Positions 20,935 to 33,387 of a stretch of DNA of 64,000 nt are shown piece by piece. Under the pieces are notes generated by a model. The model was not told the origin of the DNA. It saw nothing but the letters and a program-made list of their open reading frames with translations, and did no database searches. Where the stretch lies: the NCBI GenBank assembly GCA_944989445.1, contig CALYLW010000738.1, forward strand, positions 62,001 through 126,000, given 5' to 3'. The stretch's first letter is position 1. Every line of letters starts with the position of its first letter. The position numbers were made by a program, and so were the translations under genes. This DNA comes from Ampullaceana balthica (lineage: Eukaryota > Mollusca > Gastropoda > Lymnaeidae).

Positions 20935-23107
20935 CTGCGTAAGACGAGTTTAGGAAATAGAACATTAGTGATTAATGAAGTTAATGGTTATTGACTGGTA
21001 AAATTGAAGTTGAGTAATTAATGAAACTAATGATTAGTGATTTGGTATTGGTATTTAATGACTACTGAAAATAATTAGTGATTAATAGCTTTGATGGTTA
21101 ATGATTAGTGACACGAATGATAAGGCACAAGTCAAGTATTTTCGGTGACTGAATGCTGTTTACAAATGCAATAATCATCTACCACCCTAAAACAACAGAT
21201 TATCCATATAATGAATGAAAGATGCAAACAATAACTTTCGCGTCAATATTCTAAAGGGTTTGTCGTGTCATAAAACAGAAAGCGTCATTTCTCATTATAT
21301 ATTGATACCATTTTCAACCAAAGTTTTCGTTAAAAAAAAAGTTTTCCAGCATCGAATTTGCAATAACAATATGCTCACAAATTAATTGAATATACTAACG
21401 TTGTAAAAATTTTTTTTAAATAGGTCGAATCCACTAAGCTGACTAAAATTAACTTGGAATCAACAAACATCTGTTTAGATAAGTCTTGTCAGACCAGCCT
21501 GATATTTGCGTAGTATAGGCCTTGTCACAATATGGTGGAAATCTATTAATAGAAATACTGGGGCTATATATATATATCTTTTTTAATGACAAATTTCATA
21601 AAAAATGTAATAAAAGATACGAGTCAATATGTAAATGTAGGTATATTGAGAAGGAAGTATCTTATCAGCAATTAGTTAATTCTTCGTTACTTTTAAGACA
21701 GCTTATTGGACTTGAAAAAGGAAAAACATTTTCGTAATTTTACTGTGCTAACAATTTTGAGAACAAATGGAATCGTCTATGTTTATGCTTCAAAACATTG
21801 CTCCGCTAAAATATAATCTAAAAATAGAACATTACTCATTGAGCTATGACGTTTTCCGTTTTTTAGAAATGACAAGGCCTATATAAAAGAAATTGCCCCA
21901 CCTGAATACTCCGGAAATTTAACAATTTACAGATTTCCACGGTGATTCGACATGACCTTTGATCCTTGTATTAATTGCGTAATTTAAGTTTCGATTGCCT
22001 TTTAATATTCATTCTAATCGAAGAATTAATCATCAAACGTAAAAAAAAATACCTTTTTGTAAAAAGCTAGGGCAACTCACGCGAATTTGTTGGATACAAT
22101 TTAGCAGGCTACATAAACTTGACACGATATTTCCCTGTCAAAACATTTAAGGAAATTTAATTTATAACCAATAAGCTTGCAGGCTTTAGTAATAGAAGAA
22201 CTAAATCTAGCTTGTGTGGCGAATTTTGATAAAATATAAGGTGTAACAGTGAATCTACGAAAACGTGTCTAGTTGTTCGATGATTCTATTGTTATGTATG
22301 TAACAGTGTCGGCCACTGCAAGAGAACTCATGGGTTACATTCAAATATGCTTTGAAAGAGCAGTTGCCCGTGTTAAATACTAGTTATTCCACTTTGAGCT
22401 TGTTCAAAAATTGATCACAATAATAAAAAACAACTCAAGTAATGAAGTTCTTAAAATACTACTGACATTCTTTCTTAACGCGTCGTTGTTTCATCCTATT
22501 AACGACCGAAACCGTGACCTCAAGTGACAGGAAAATGGTTCTAAGGCGCAACCAAATAACAAGATTGTTTGTAACTAGGGGTTTTAGGGTGCCTACGGTG
22601 CCCAATTTTTTCAAATGCCCAAGTAACTTATCCTTGTTTGATAAATACGAAATATTTAACTTGCTGCTGAAATGTACACGAAGTAATTTTTAAATGCTTG
22701 GGTAATTGACGTCAAATAATATTTTACGGCGAGAAACACCACACGCTTTGTTAATCTCGAAACCAAAATGAATATGATTTTATGTCTATATTTTCAATTT
22801 AAAAGAAAGTAATTTTCTTTTTTAACTGCTATGGGCTGTTGCACTATGTCCCTCAGCGTTACAGATGGAGACATAGAGACAGGGACTTAGGCTTTTATAT
22901 TGTTTATTATTATTATGTGAAGGTACGAAATTTCGGACAATGCCTAGATCACCTGAAAAGCTAACAGGTCAGATATACTTGTAGCTAAATATTTCGTAAA
23001 TATCTTATACACATCATCTGTGTTCCAATCGGGGATGTATATAGCACAGAAAGATATATTGAACCGAAAATCCTTGCTGTACGCACGTGGGTGCATCAGA
23101 CCTTCAC
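20935..23107 (-). other. Intron 2 of GT11 gene A
   Basis: Donor GT at 23107-23106, acceptor AG at 20936-20935. Mostly AT-rich. 20985-21130 holds imperfect copies of a TTAATGATTAGTGA motif. 22574-22740 matches the GC-palindrome repeat found at 59840-59990. Confidence 0.7.
22574..22740 (+). repeat. Fragment of the GC-palindrome repeat family
   Basis: AGGGTGCCTACGGTGCCC followed by CAAATGCCCAAGTAACTT and TTGATAAATACGAAA matches 59843-59935 in order and orientation (there AGGGCGCCTACGGCGCC). It probably belongs to a Helitron-like element. Confidence 0.6.
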
Positions 23108-23268
23108 CTTATATCAGGCAAGAACGTGAATTCTCTCTTGACATCATCACGCGCGCGTCAAAGTACTTCCAGGACTGTAGGAAACCGGATATTGTCAGGT
23201 TGACCTTGGGGAGGTTACTGAAGACGGGGTCAAAGGTAGCGTACATTGTCTCTTTTATTCTTCTCCAT
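23108..23268 (-). CDS. GT11 gene A, exon 2, with a one-base deletion
   Basis: Acceptor TTTCAG (ends 23269) and donor GTGAAG (23107). The peptide WRRIKETMYATFDPVFSNLP...ISGFLQSWKYFDARV aligns with exon 2 of gene B (KYGYFDPIFHKLP...ISGYVQSWKYFDRV). The SWKYF box is typical of GT11. After MM the frame that continues the homology (VKREFTFLPDI, compare VRQELTFRPAF) is shifted by one base. The exon is 161 bp where the paralogue has 162, so one base is missing near 23140-23150. The splice phases at both ends match those of gene B. Either gene A is a young pseudogene or allele, or this is a sequencing error. Confidence 0.85.
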
Positions 23269-23353
23269 CTGAAAAAAAAATCAAATATCAATGAATTTTT
23301 GTTAATATATGTTTTTTGTCGGCGACCGCAACGAAGACTTTATGATGATACCT

Positions 23354-23487
23354 CATCATCATCATCATCATCATCATCATCAGTCCCGCGACCGTTGCGG
23401 TCGTTGGGGGGAGCGCATGGACACATCAACAGATACCAATCTCCACATATGCCTTTTTTGAGCGGCGGCGAATAATTCATGCAATTG
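23354..23487 (-). mobile_element. RTE-like LINE 3'-end fragment with (ATG)n tail
   Basis: Matches the 3' end of the copy at 4396-5854 (GCGACCGTTGCGGTCGTTGG, GCGCATGGACACATCAACAG). The minus-strand 3' tail is a GAT triplet repeat (plus strand ATC repeat at 23354-23381). Only about 110 bp of element remain. Confidence 0.85.
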
Positions 23488-23735
23488 CAAATGATGGTAC
23501 CTAGTCAGATACAAATAAAAAAAATAATAAAATAATAAAAAATAAAAAATTTGTCTGTCTTGTCTCTAAGGACAGTCTCTGTACCTACCGTTATGAAGTT
23601 TAATTTATAAGAAAAGTAGCATGCGTTAAGAATTTTTGTGTGGTTTCGCAGAGAAACAATAGGCAAGAAAAACGTAAACCCAGTACGTTAAACGGAAAAC
23701 GCTTCGAGGTCCAGTAATGGTTAATCATAAATGAA

Positions 23736-24060
23736 ACTACACGTGGAAGAAAGTCAGGAGTCCCGAGCCTCATGCACTTCATGGGGCTTCCCGGAAAACT
23801 CTCCAAGCAATCAACTCGACTCCCCCAAGGGTACCTAACAGCTGGGACCCCCCCCCCATCCCCGGAACGGTAGATTCTGAAGCGGCCGCCTGGGCATCCA
23901 TGACATGGTCGAAGATGCCTCCCACTAAAAGTGACCTCACAAAGAGGGGTGGAGTTTCCCTGATACTTCGACTCGCTACAACCTCGGCGCCACATCCGGC
24001 GCGGCCTACAAGTCTCTATGGTTAAGGACTGCCGCTGGGCGGTGGGATCACAAATCATAA
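23736..24060. other. Unclassified GC-richer patch in intron 1
   Basis: Composition differs from the AT-rich surroundings and includes CCCATCCCCGG and ACATCCGGCGCGGCC stretches. It may be an old SINE or MITE; no partner copy in the window was found. Confidence 0.35.
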
Positions 24061-24324
24061 ATACATTCTTTAATTACTTCTAAAATATTAACATATTTAT
24101 TAGATATGGAATAATTAACTTGACCCGAAAATAAATCTCATCTTCATCATAGGACTCATGGAAATGGTTAAAGTAGTAGTTAACACTAACGGGAGTTTAT
24201 CGTTTAGTATCCATTTGGTAACTGATATAAAGGAGATACACGCTAAATCGCAAAGAACAAAGTAGGATAAAGACAGTGCAATAAATAGAAAGTGTTGTTA
24301 GAATGGAAGTAGCTTACGCGCACA

Positions 24325-24645
24325 CACATTCTCTTTTTGTGCAGCCAAACAATGGAATTCTCTACCATTACACATCCGTAGTATTCCAACTACCAAGTCC
24401 TTTAAGACTGCACTTATGACGCATCTTTTCAAAATGTATTTACAAAATTAATGAAACAACATTTGTTTTATGACTAGCATAGCTTATGTGTAATGTACTG
24501 TCCTTTATGTTCTTATTATAGTATGAATGGTTATTAGATTATTATATGTATGTTATGATCTCCATGTAAAGCGCTGTGAGCCCGGTTATTTACTGGGATA
24601 CAGCGCTATATGAATTATCAATTATTATTATTATTATTATCATTA
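24325..24645 (+). mobile_element. L2-like LINE 3' end
   Basis: The plus frame 24340-24450 reads AAKQWNSLPLHIRSIPTTKS, then FKTALMTHLFKMYLQN and a stop, which is the usual C-terminus of CR1/L2-type ORF2. It is followed by TAAAGCGCTGTGAGCCCG, CAGCGCTATATGAATT and an ATTATT microsatellite tail, typical of this LINE group. Confidence 0.78.
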
Positions 24646-25218
24646 TGTCGAAATAGGAAGAATTTAGTGGTGTTAGAATGGAAGCAGCATACGCATATAC
24701 AATTCAATGTAAGAAGTAGTCATTAATGAAAGAATGGAATGAAGGAAAAAATCCTTACCCATGAGAAGGCCACAGAAATTATTACGGGCATAAATTCAAA
24801 CACTTATAGGAAGCTTTATAGGGAGACATAAACATACTTTTCTAGAGTTTGAAAAATAAGTCGATGTGTAAATAGACTCTGGTAATTTGATAGAATGGCA
24901 TAGATACGTATACTTGGTAATTCTTTAGCGTGGCAGCTAAACTATTCCTGTACATATTTGTAGAAATACAAAGATATTTATTCTGGTTCGCATTATTTAT
25001 ATAGTTTGATAAAAAGGTAGATAGATATACGTACGCTGGAAAGATTTGTGTAATTCACATATGTAGCAATAGTTTTATTAACGAACACCCACACATACTG
25101 TCACTTGGGCAGATAGATGCGTTTGTGTATTGACCATCGAACCAAGCAGCTCGCACGATAAGATCGTTACACCACTCGTAGTATCTTGACCAGTTGGACG
25201 CAGGTGTCGACAACTTAC

Positions 25219-25802
25219 CCGAGGCATTCCGGATGACTCTCTGCATGGGTCAAGTTAAACACCCGCGTCAGGTTGTGCTCGCTGCTGTAGGGACTGACAA
25301 ACGGGTGCCGCCCTTGAGATCTGGCTATCCCCAGAAGCGAGGCGTACTCGAACATATTGTTGCCCATCCGCCCCTGCTCGTGATCTATGGTGAGGAAAAG
25401 TTTACGGGCCCCGCGGGTGATGCCGCCCGTGAATTTGGCCACCCCTCTGACGTCATGGACCCTCGAAGCGGCAGCTGAATGGGCAAAGATTTTGGCGAGG
25501 ACGCTCCTGTTTCTAATTCCATTCTCTGAGGCCTCGATGACGACCATATTTTTGTTGTTCTTCACGAGTTGATGATATCTCCACACCCGGGAGTCATTGT
25601 CAAATAAATATTTCCCGTCCCGAGCTTCTCTCTCGAGGGTCCTCATCGCTGTGCCGCTGTGAGAGGACGAGTCCAAGTAAACTTTTTTAATAAGTAAGAA
25701 CAGAGCGACAGAGATATTTATAAGCATAACAGTTCTGCAGTATTTGACTGCCCTGTGCATCCTAATTTTTGACTCCTTGGTTTTTTTCTTAAACATTACC
25801 AT
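25219..25802 (-). CDS. GT11 fucosyltransferase-like gene A, exon 1
   Basis: ATG at 25802, with an in-frame TGA two codons upstream. The exon encodes 194 residues plus two bases and ends in a consensus donor (GTAAGT). A basic cytoplasmic tail (residues 1-24) is followed by one membrane segment (about 25-41, VMLINISVALFLLIKKV), a short stem, and the first GT11 box at about 135-160: IDHEQGRMGNNMFEYASLLG (GRLGNQMFQYA in the family). Topology fits a type II Golgi enzyme. With exons 2 and 3 and the missing base restored the protein would have about 401 residues, near the usual GT11 size. Confidence 0.9.
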
Positions 25803-26795
25803 AGCTCAGTGTAAATTCGAACCAACAAAGCTGAATTTAAGTTTCAAATGAAACCTTAGAAGGCTAGAACATTATATACAATAAGGCATTGATAGTCAAG
25901 AACATCTTGCAATACTAGAATTAGAATACACGTGTTCAGCTAACAAAACATCAAGAAAGATTTGTAATGAGTGTCTCCAGCCTTCTGACCTCACTACCAT
26001 ACGATGATGAATGTAATCAGCTGCCAAAGTCTATACAGACCGATACGATAAAGTGGATTTTAGAATAAATCTCCAATAAAACAAAATTCATATGATTATT
26101 ATTTATGCAGACACGTCAATATAAGCGCGTACGGAAAACGGGTCGGTGAAAAACACGTTGCGATTGGTGACGTCCAAGTACTGCAAGAAGAAGTTTCTTT
26201 GTAGCGAGACCTCAGAATGAAGGCAGTCCGATATTGTCATTGCGACAGTTCAAAAGATTCATCACGCTGAATTGAATCCCCCCGCGAAGGATGCAGGTAT
26301 GCGGTTTAGTTTAGATTGTCTTGGCCAATTGTCAGGGGCGTATCTGGACGTCAACCAATGGCCACTTTAAAAAGTTATGTGTGATTTTTAAAAAAATTAA
26401 ATTCCCATTTAAAATGACTAAAGGCATGTTTCATCTTCAAGCCCGTTCACGAGAGAAGAGGCCACCGTATACGACACTTTAGCGGTGATAGTTTTGTCAG
26501 TTTAATCAAGAAGTTTTGTGGACATACTCCGGGACACAAGCGAAATGGGTTAAAATAACAGGATCTGATTTAAAAAACAACAACAGCTGGATTGCATTCA
26601 TGTGACAAATGTTTGACATGATTTTTATTACAATAAGAAATAAAGTTGTTTTTCCAGCACTTTTGCTGCAAAGTTTCACAACGTTTAGCTGTCGCTCAAC
26701 TTAAATAGCGTAATGAACAGCCGAGAAACACTGATGTACGTCTACTAAATATCAAAATGTCTTACTCGGTGTATACAATTTCTATTACATTAAAG
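25803..26795. other. Upstream region of GT11 gene A
   Basis: The promoter should lie here. A GC-richer stretch at 26110-26350 contains GTGACGTCC and CCCCCCGCGAAGG. No TATA box or first noncoding exon can be placed with confidence. Confidence 0.35.
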
Positions 26796-26796
26796 T

Positions 26797-26842
26797 TCAG
26801 TTTGTGTGTGTGTGCCTGCGTGTGTGTGCGTGTGTGTTGATA
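26797..26842. repeat. (GT)n microsatellite
   Basis: Interrupted GT run (TGTGTGTGTG CCTGC GTGTGTGTG). Confidence 0.9.
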
Positions 26843-27065
26843 ATGTGAGACCATACCTGGCGTTTGTGAGTTCGTTAAAATGAATTATTACAATACCCAA
26901 ATGATCCCTTATCGACGGAATGCTAAACAGCATGTATGTATCCCGTGGAAACGGTCACAAAATATGAATTTCGAAGGTGTACTTAAGACTATTAGCATGG
27001 AACTCAACAAGCAATAATCACACAAGTTGGGCAGCTGCGACGCTTGCCACTTCTTTGGTATTAGT

Positions 27066-27137
27066 TTCCATCTACATAAGCGTAGGACGCAATAATCTTC
27101 TGTATAGAAGGAGCGTCTGTAAACAGATAAGATAAGA
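27066..27137 (+). mobile_element. CR1/jockey-like LINE, last 70 bp only
   Basis: ATAAGCGTAGGACGCAATAA through GGAGCGTCTGTAAACAGATA and GATAAGATA matches the reverse complement of 2157-2226. An extremely 5'-truncated LINE copy, or a trace of the SINE that shares this tail. Confidence 0.8.
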
Positions 27138-28020
27138 TACATCATTGAACGACAGCAGCATCCGTGAGCCCTGCTGATGACTGTTTGGTATTAGCTGTTA
27201 CATCAATGAATCCATAATCATTATGTTAATTATTTATCATTATCTTTTGTTTGAAACCTAACACATGTTTTAAAACAAAATATTTTCCTTAAAAAGTATT
27301 TAAGGGTGTGTTGTTTAAGATAGGTAGGACACGCTTATGTTACAAGTGGTTGTTCTATATTTTGTGCTCTGAAGCCTCGGGCTCAGCTGTATAGACATTT
27401 ACATTAAGCTCGCCACGTTCATTATCGAAACGTTTATTTCAACGCCAGAATTTTAAAAAAAAACCATTAGTAACTATTCAGGAGTTAACGCAAGCATCTG
27501 GCTCATACCAAATATGTGGTCTACACAACAAGAGGCGTATACACAACATCACTAGGGTATAATATTTACGTATACAAAATATGGGACCTACACAACGTTA
27601 AACATACACACAGCAACGCACATACAACATTAGGCTTATACACTAATTCGGTCACACACAAAGTTTAGTTGATACAAAATATGAGGATAATCCAACATTC
27701 GGCTTATACACTAATTCGGTCACACACAAAGTTTAGTTGATACAAAATATGAGGATAATCCAACATTCGGCTAATAACTGATGTTGGTCTAATTCAATAC
27801 TTAGCAAATTCACACTATGGGCCCACTTCAATTTTCCACATACAACATTTTACTATTACAAAACAAGGTCTTTGTTTCAATTTGCTTTTACATAATAATA
27901 TCAGGACTTAGACTACATTTGGTTCATGAACAATTTCATGCACACAGGATAAGTGTTATGATAATAATTTATGTTGACGTTTAGTTTGAAACGCATTGTT
28001 TCTAAGACCACGGAAATTCT
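27138..28020. repeat. Intergenic DNA with a 68-bp tandem duplication (27632-27772)
   Basis: Two copies of a unit containing GGCTTATACACTAATTCGGT and GTTTAGTTGATACAAAATAT. Around it (27480-27870) runs a loose series of CATACAACAT-like words. Nothing else seen. Confidence 0.65.
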
Positions 28021-28024
28021 TCTA

Positions 28025-28727
28025 CAGTCAAACCTCTCATAACGAGATTAATTCGTACCAGAGAGCTACTCATTAAGCAAAACATGCGTTATACAAAACA
28101 CTTTTTTCCCATACAAATCAATGTAAAATATGATAACCCGTTCCATGCTAAAAAAAAATCCACTAATTTTAAAAAAAAATGTATTAACATTTATTCAAAT
28201 AAAATTACTTATGAATTGTTAAGGAGTGTAACAACTTAGAATACAATTTAGATTTGAAACAGAAAAAAACGTAAACAAAAATATGAATTTATGACAAATA
28301 ATTATTCCTTTTTAATTAGAAAACTGTCCAAAGACATTAGTTCTTGCCGACGTTTCAAAATTTGACGAAAATGTGTCGTAACCGTTACGATTGTCTTCTT
28401 GTGTTTATTTTTTTGGAAGAAATTTTAGCACAGGTTATTACGCTTTGCACATGAAAACAATACGAATACTGTCTGAACACTAAATTTGTAAAAACGATTG
28501 ATCACACACGAAAACAATACGCTAACAGACCGAGTGCTTAACCCGGAATAATACATCGGGCGGAAGTGCCGGCTCACAAATGAATTTTAAAGGAAAAGGG
28601 ACTTTCCTTTTCTGCGTCATTCCTTATGCGAATCTTCGCTCGTTAAGGGAGCAACTTAAAAAAAAATAATTTGCTCGTTATGCGAAAAACTCGTTGTGAG
28701 AGTTGCTCGTAATGAGAGGTGTGACTG
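28025..28727. mobile_element. Tc1/mariner-type (pogo/Tigger-like) non-autonomous element, about 703 bp
   Basis: Inverted ends CAGTCAAACCTCTCATAACG / CAGTCACACCTCTCATTACG (two mismatches), flanked by TA on both sides. CAGT.RAACCTC ends and TA targets are typical of pogo/Tigger elements. The inside is AT-rich and has no transposase. Confidence 0.82.
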
Positions 28728-28809
28728 TATCTGAAACGGATAACATACTTGACCTACTGTTACAAGTAACCAAAGCACAGCAGTTTATATCAATTCTCAT
28801 GTGTGTACG

Positions 28810-31376
28810 TGATCCCCCCTCTTGACCAACTTGTTTTAAGTATCCCACATACATCAGTTTCTATCAACGCCCCTGCCTGTACGTGTCGCCCCCCCCCCAT
28901 CTTGACAACTTGTTTCAAGTATCTCACATACATCAGTTTCTATCAACGCCCCTGCCTGTACATGTCGTCCCCCCCCCATCTTGACAACTTGTTTCAAGTA
29001 TCCCACATACATCAGTTTCTATCAACGCCCCTGCCTGTACGTGTCGTCCCCCCCCCATCTTGACAACTTGTTTCAAGTATCCCACATACATCAGTTTCTA
29101 TCAACGCCCCTGCCTGTACGTGTCCCCCCATCTTGACAACTTGTTTCAAGTATCCCACATACATCAGTTTCTATCAACGCCCCTGCCTGTACGTGTCCCC
29201 CATCTTGACAACTTGTTTCAAGTATCCCACATACATCAGTTTCTATCAACGCCCCTGCCTGTACGTGTCCCCCCATCTTGACAACTTGTTCCAATTTTCC
29301 CACATACATCAGTTTCTATCAACGCCCCTGCCTGTACGTGTCCCCCCATCTTGACAACTTGTTTCAAGTATCCCACATACATCAGTTTCTATCAACGCCC
29401 CTGCCTGTACGTGTCCCCCCATCTTGACAACTTGTTTCAAGTATCCCACATACATCAGTTTCATCAACGCCCCTGCCTGTACGTGTCCCCCCCCCACAAT
29501 CTTGACAACTTGTTTCAAGTATCCCACATACATCAGTTTCTATCAACGCCCCTGCCTGTACGTGTCCCCCCATCTTGACAACTTGTTTCAAGTATCCCAC
29601 ATACATCAGTTTCTATCAACGCCCATGGCTGTACGTGTCCCCCCCCCATCTTGACAACGTGTTTCAAGTATCCCACATACATCAGTTTCTATCAACGCCC
29701 CTGCCTGTACGTGTCCCCCCATCTTGACAACTTGTTTCAAGTATCCCACATACATCAGTTTCTATCAACGCCCATGGCTGTACGTGTCCCCCCCCCCATC
29801 TTGACAACTTGTTTCAAGTATCCCACATACATCAGTTTCCATCAACGCCCCTGCCTGTACGTGTCCCCCCCCCACAATCTTGACAACTTGTTTCAAGTAT
29901 CCCACATACATCAGTTTCTATCAATGCCCCTGCCTGTACGTGTCGTCCCCCCCCCATCTTGACAACTTGTTTCAAGTATCCCACATACATCAGTTTCTAT
30001 CAACGCCCCTGCCTGTACGTGTCGTCCCCCCCCCATCTTGACAACTTGTTTCAAGTATCCCACATACATCAGTTTCTATCAACGCCCCTGCCTGTACGTG
30101 TCGTCCCCCCCCCATCTTGACAACTTGTTTCAAGTATCCCACATACATCAGTTTCTATCAACGCCCCTGCCTGTACGTGTCCCCCCATCTTGACAACTTG
30201 TTTCAAGTATCCCACATACATCAGTTTCTATCAACGCCACTGCCTGTACGTGTCGTCCCCCCCCCCATCTTGACAACTTGTTTCAAGTATCCCAAATACA
30301 TCAGTTTCTATCAACGCCCCTGCCTGTACGTGTCCCCCCCATCTTGACAACTTGTTTCAAGTATCCCACATACATCAGTTTCTATCAACGCCCCTGCCTG
30401 TACGTGTCCCCCCCATCTTGACAACTTGTTTCAAGTATCCCACATACATCAGTTTCTATCAACGCCCATGGCTGTACGTGTCCCCCCCCCCATCTTGACA
30501 ACTTGTTTCAAGTATCCCACATACATCAGTTTCTATCAACGCCCCTGCCTGTACGTGTCCCCCCCATCTTGACAACTTGTTTCAAGTATCCCACATACAT
30601 CAGTTTCTATCAACGCCCATGGCTGTACGTGTCCCCCCCCCCATCTTGACAACTTGTTTCAAGTATCCCACATACATCAGTTTCCATCAACGCCCCTGCC
30701 TGTACGTGCCCCCCCCCCACAATCTTGACAACTTGTTTCAAGTATCCCACATACATCAGTTTCTATCAACGCCCCTGCCTGTACGTGTCCCCCCCATCTT
30801 GACAACTTGTTTCAAGTATCCCACATACATCAGTTTCTATCAACGCCCCTGCCTGTACGTGTCCCCCCATCTTGACAACTTGTTTCAAGTATCCCACATA
30901 CATCAGTTTCTATCAACGCCCCTGCCTGTACGTGTCCCCCCATCTTGACAACTTGTTTCAAGTATCCCACATACATCAGTTTCTCATCAACGCCCCTGCC
31001 TGTACGTGTCCCCCCATCTTGACAACTTGTTTCAAGTATCCCACATACATCAGTTTCCATCAACGCCCCTGCCTGTACGTGTCCCCCCATCTTGACAACT
31101 TGTTTCAAGTATCCCACATACATCAGTTTCCATCAACGCCCCTGCCTGTACGTGTCCCCCCATCTTGACACTGTTTCAAGTCCCACATACACGTTTCATC
31201 ACGCCATGCTTACGTGTCCCCCATCTTGACAACTTGTTTCAAGTATCCCACATACATCAGTTTCCATCAACGCCCCTGCCTGTACGTGTCCCCCCCCCCA
31301 TCTTGACAACTTGTTTCAAGTATCCCACATACATCAGTTTCCATCAACGCCCCTGCCTGTACGTGTTCCCCCCATT
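28810..31376. repeat. 73-bp minisatellite, about 35 copies
   Basis: Each unit contains CATCTTGACAACTTGTTTCA, GTATCCCACATACATCAGTT and CAACGCCCCTGCCTGTACGT, followed by a C-run of variable length (about 5-10). Because 73 is not a multiple of 3, the array throws long chance ORFs in several frames; they are not genes. Variant units (GCCCATGGCTG; CCACAATCTTG; TTTCCATCAACG) recur in the same order about 845 bp apart (29622/29771 and 30467/30617), so blocks of about eleven or twelve units were duplicated together. Confidence 0.95.
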
Positions 31377-32345
31377 TACGCCACTTAACGATTGCGTCGT
31401 ATCTACTGATCAATCGCATCACGTCCATTTGTTGAAGTCGCTTCGGAGTTTTAATGATCCCCGAGGTGCAAAGTTCATGGTAAGAATTTATTTTCGGTAT
31501 CCGTTTTTATTGACTAAACGTAAAAAAGCAATAACAATTTTGACCATAGAATTTACCATGTCTATTGAACATGTTATGGATTTCTTATAGAATGTTTAAA
31601 TATCTTTGCTGTGTCGATAGTGTGGTGTATTGTGTTGTGTTTTGTTTGGTTCCTTGACCAAAAAAAAACACACAAAAAAAAACGAAAGGGTCGATGTTCA
31701 GTAGAACTGTTCCAAACAACCAACATTTTCTTTGGGTGGTGGTTTTTGGGTTAGGATCAGGGCCGGATTTAGAGTTGATGTGGCCAAAAGCTATTTGAGA
31801 TATGCTTTTGAAGTCCAGATATTCTATAACAGTGTCAAATATGAAAAAAATCCGGGAGCCATCAAGAAGGCGGCGTCATAAGCTCTAGCTTGTTTAGCAA
31901 ATACGTAAATCCAGCACTGGTTAGGGTGTATAGCGACGCATTTGAAGTATTTAAAAACACTTTAAAAAAAACACAAAAACATCTAAAACAACATAATTTA
32001 AATTTAGGAAAAAATATAAAAATTTTACCGGGGCTGGGAAATGGGGGATGGGGCGGGGACAAATACATTGTCGATCAGGGACTGGGCAACCAGAGATTAA
32101 GTAAAAATGTAAATCCCTGTACGATGCAATCTACGTTTCGGCAAAAAAGCCTTCATCACCGAAGAATCTGTTTTTGTGTAATGACTCTTACAAGACTTCA
32201 TTTATGTAATTAAATTTCTTGTTCCTTATCAAAAATGATATTGGGTATCATTGAAGAATTATACTGGAGAAAAAAGAATTAAACAGACTAATGAAATAAA
32301 CAGTACATATTTAAAATTTAAAATAAAATAAAATCGTATAATTGA
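31377..32345. other. Intergenic DNA downstream of the minisatellite
   Basis: No gene supported. 31755-31800 (GGGCCGGATTTAGAGTTGAT) resembles one end of common DNA-transposon MITEs, but the other end was not found. Confidence 0.4.
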
Positions 32346-32353
32346 ATCGTATG

Positions 32354-32565
32354 CAGAGGCGTCACTAGGGTTGGTGTCACCTGGTGCGGCAGCACATACC
32401 GTCACCCTCCTCACGACCTACTCCACAGATCTCCTCCGAGTCGGCCAGAGCGAAATAAGGGGAACATACAGAATTTTACACGACTTAGATGTCACCCTTT
32501 GAGATTGTTTTACCCGTGCGGTCCCCAACCCCGCATCCCCCTAGTGACGCCTCTGATCGTATGTT
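32354..32565. mobile_element. hAT-type MITE of the CAGAGGCGTCAC family, copy 1 (212 bp)
   Basis: Inverted ends CAGAGGCGTCACTAGGG on both sides, perfect 8-bp target duplication ATCGTATG (32346-32353, 32566-32573). Confidence 0.9.
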
Positions 32566-32573
32566 TATCTTTT

Positions 32574-33376
32574 TTTTAAAGCATGAGATTTAACTTTTTG
32601 AACAGTTTACAATGTACTTAAAAAAACAACAACGCGGGGTAACGGCGATGCACCGACTTACCATCTACAAAATTTACCTTTGAAATTCGCATGCAAGTAT
32701 ACATAGCAAAAGGGGTGTTTTTAACAAAATAAAAATCTATACAAGTCTTTCATTTCTTTCTGAAACTAACAATTTATAAATTAATGTATAATGTGTATTG
32801 TTTGAAACTTTTTATACTAATTATCAATTATTTATTTTTTTTTAAAATTTTATTATAATGTATTACTATAATTGTTAAACTGTTTGTTATTTTTAAAATT
32901 ATTATTATTATTATTATTTTATTTGAGTTTCAAGCAAGAGAACATTAAATAAAATTTCTTTACATAGATTTGATAAAGATTTAGGAAATGCATTGTCATC
33001 GCCAAGTCAATTAGTGTAAGGGAAGCCACCAAATAAATCTCCATTAAATAATAATTTCACATTGCTCCCCCTGTACATAAATTTGTGATGGTTTAATTCG
33101 GTATTTCTCAACACGGAGCCAACATCATAAGAAGGGGGAAATTAGAGCGTTGAATGGGGGGGGTGGGGGCGGTTATATTACAATTCTAAGCACAATTTTA
33201 ACTGAAAAAGGCATATGGCTAGCTGCTTAATTTTTTTTTAAAGGATATACAAATATTGTTTCGTTGTACAAGATTGGCTTCATTGAATAAACATTTTTTA
33301 TGAACCATAACAAATATTAATTAATCATTTCTTTTGGAGAGTCTTATTAATGGCAATCAACATTCGTGATGATGTA
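32574..33376. other. AT-rich intergenic DNA
   Basis: TAA/ATT microsatellite at 32895-32920 and a G-run at 33157-33175; no gene seen. Confidence 0.45.
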
Positions 33377-33387
33377 GCCCATGAAAG

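Larger units (their letters stand above)
23269..25218 (-). other. Intron 1 of GT11 gene A
   Basis: Donor GTAAGT at 25218-25213, acceptor at 23270-23269. It holds a LINE 3' end at 23354-23487, an unclassified GC-richer patch at 23736-24060 and an L2-like LINE end at 24325-24645. Confidence 0.7.

Noticed and set aside
28803..31590. Many ORFs of 70-140 codons on both strands
   Set aside because: They are readings of the 73-bp minisatellite in successive frames; the protein text is the same unit repeated with frame slips.
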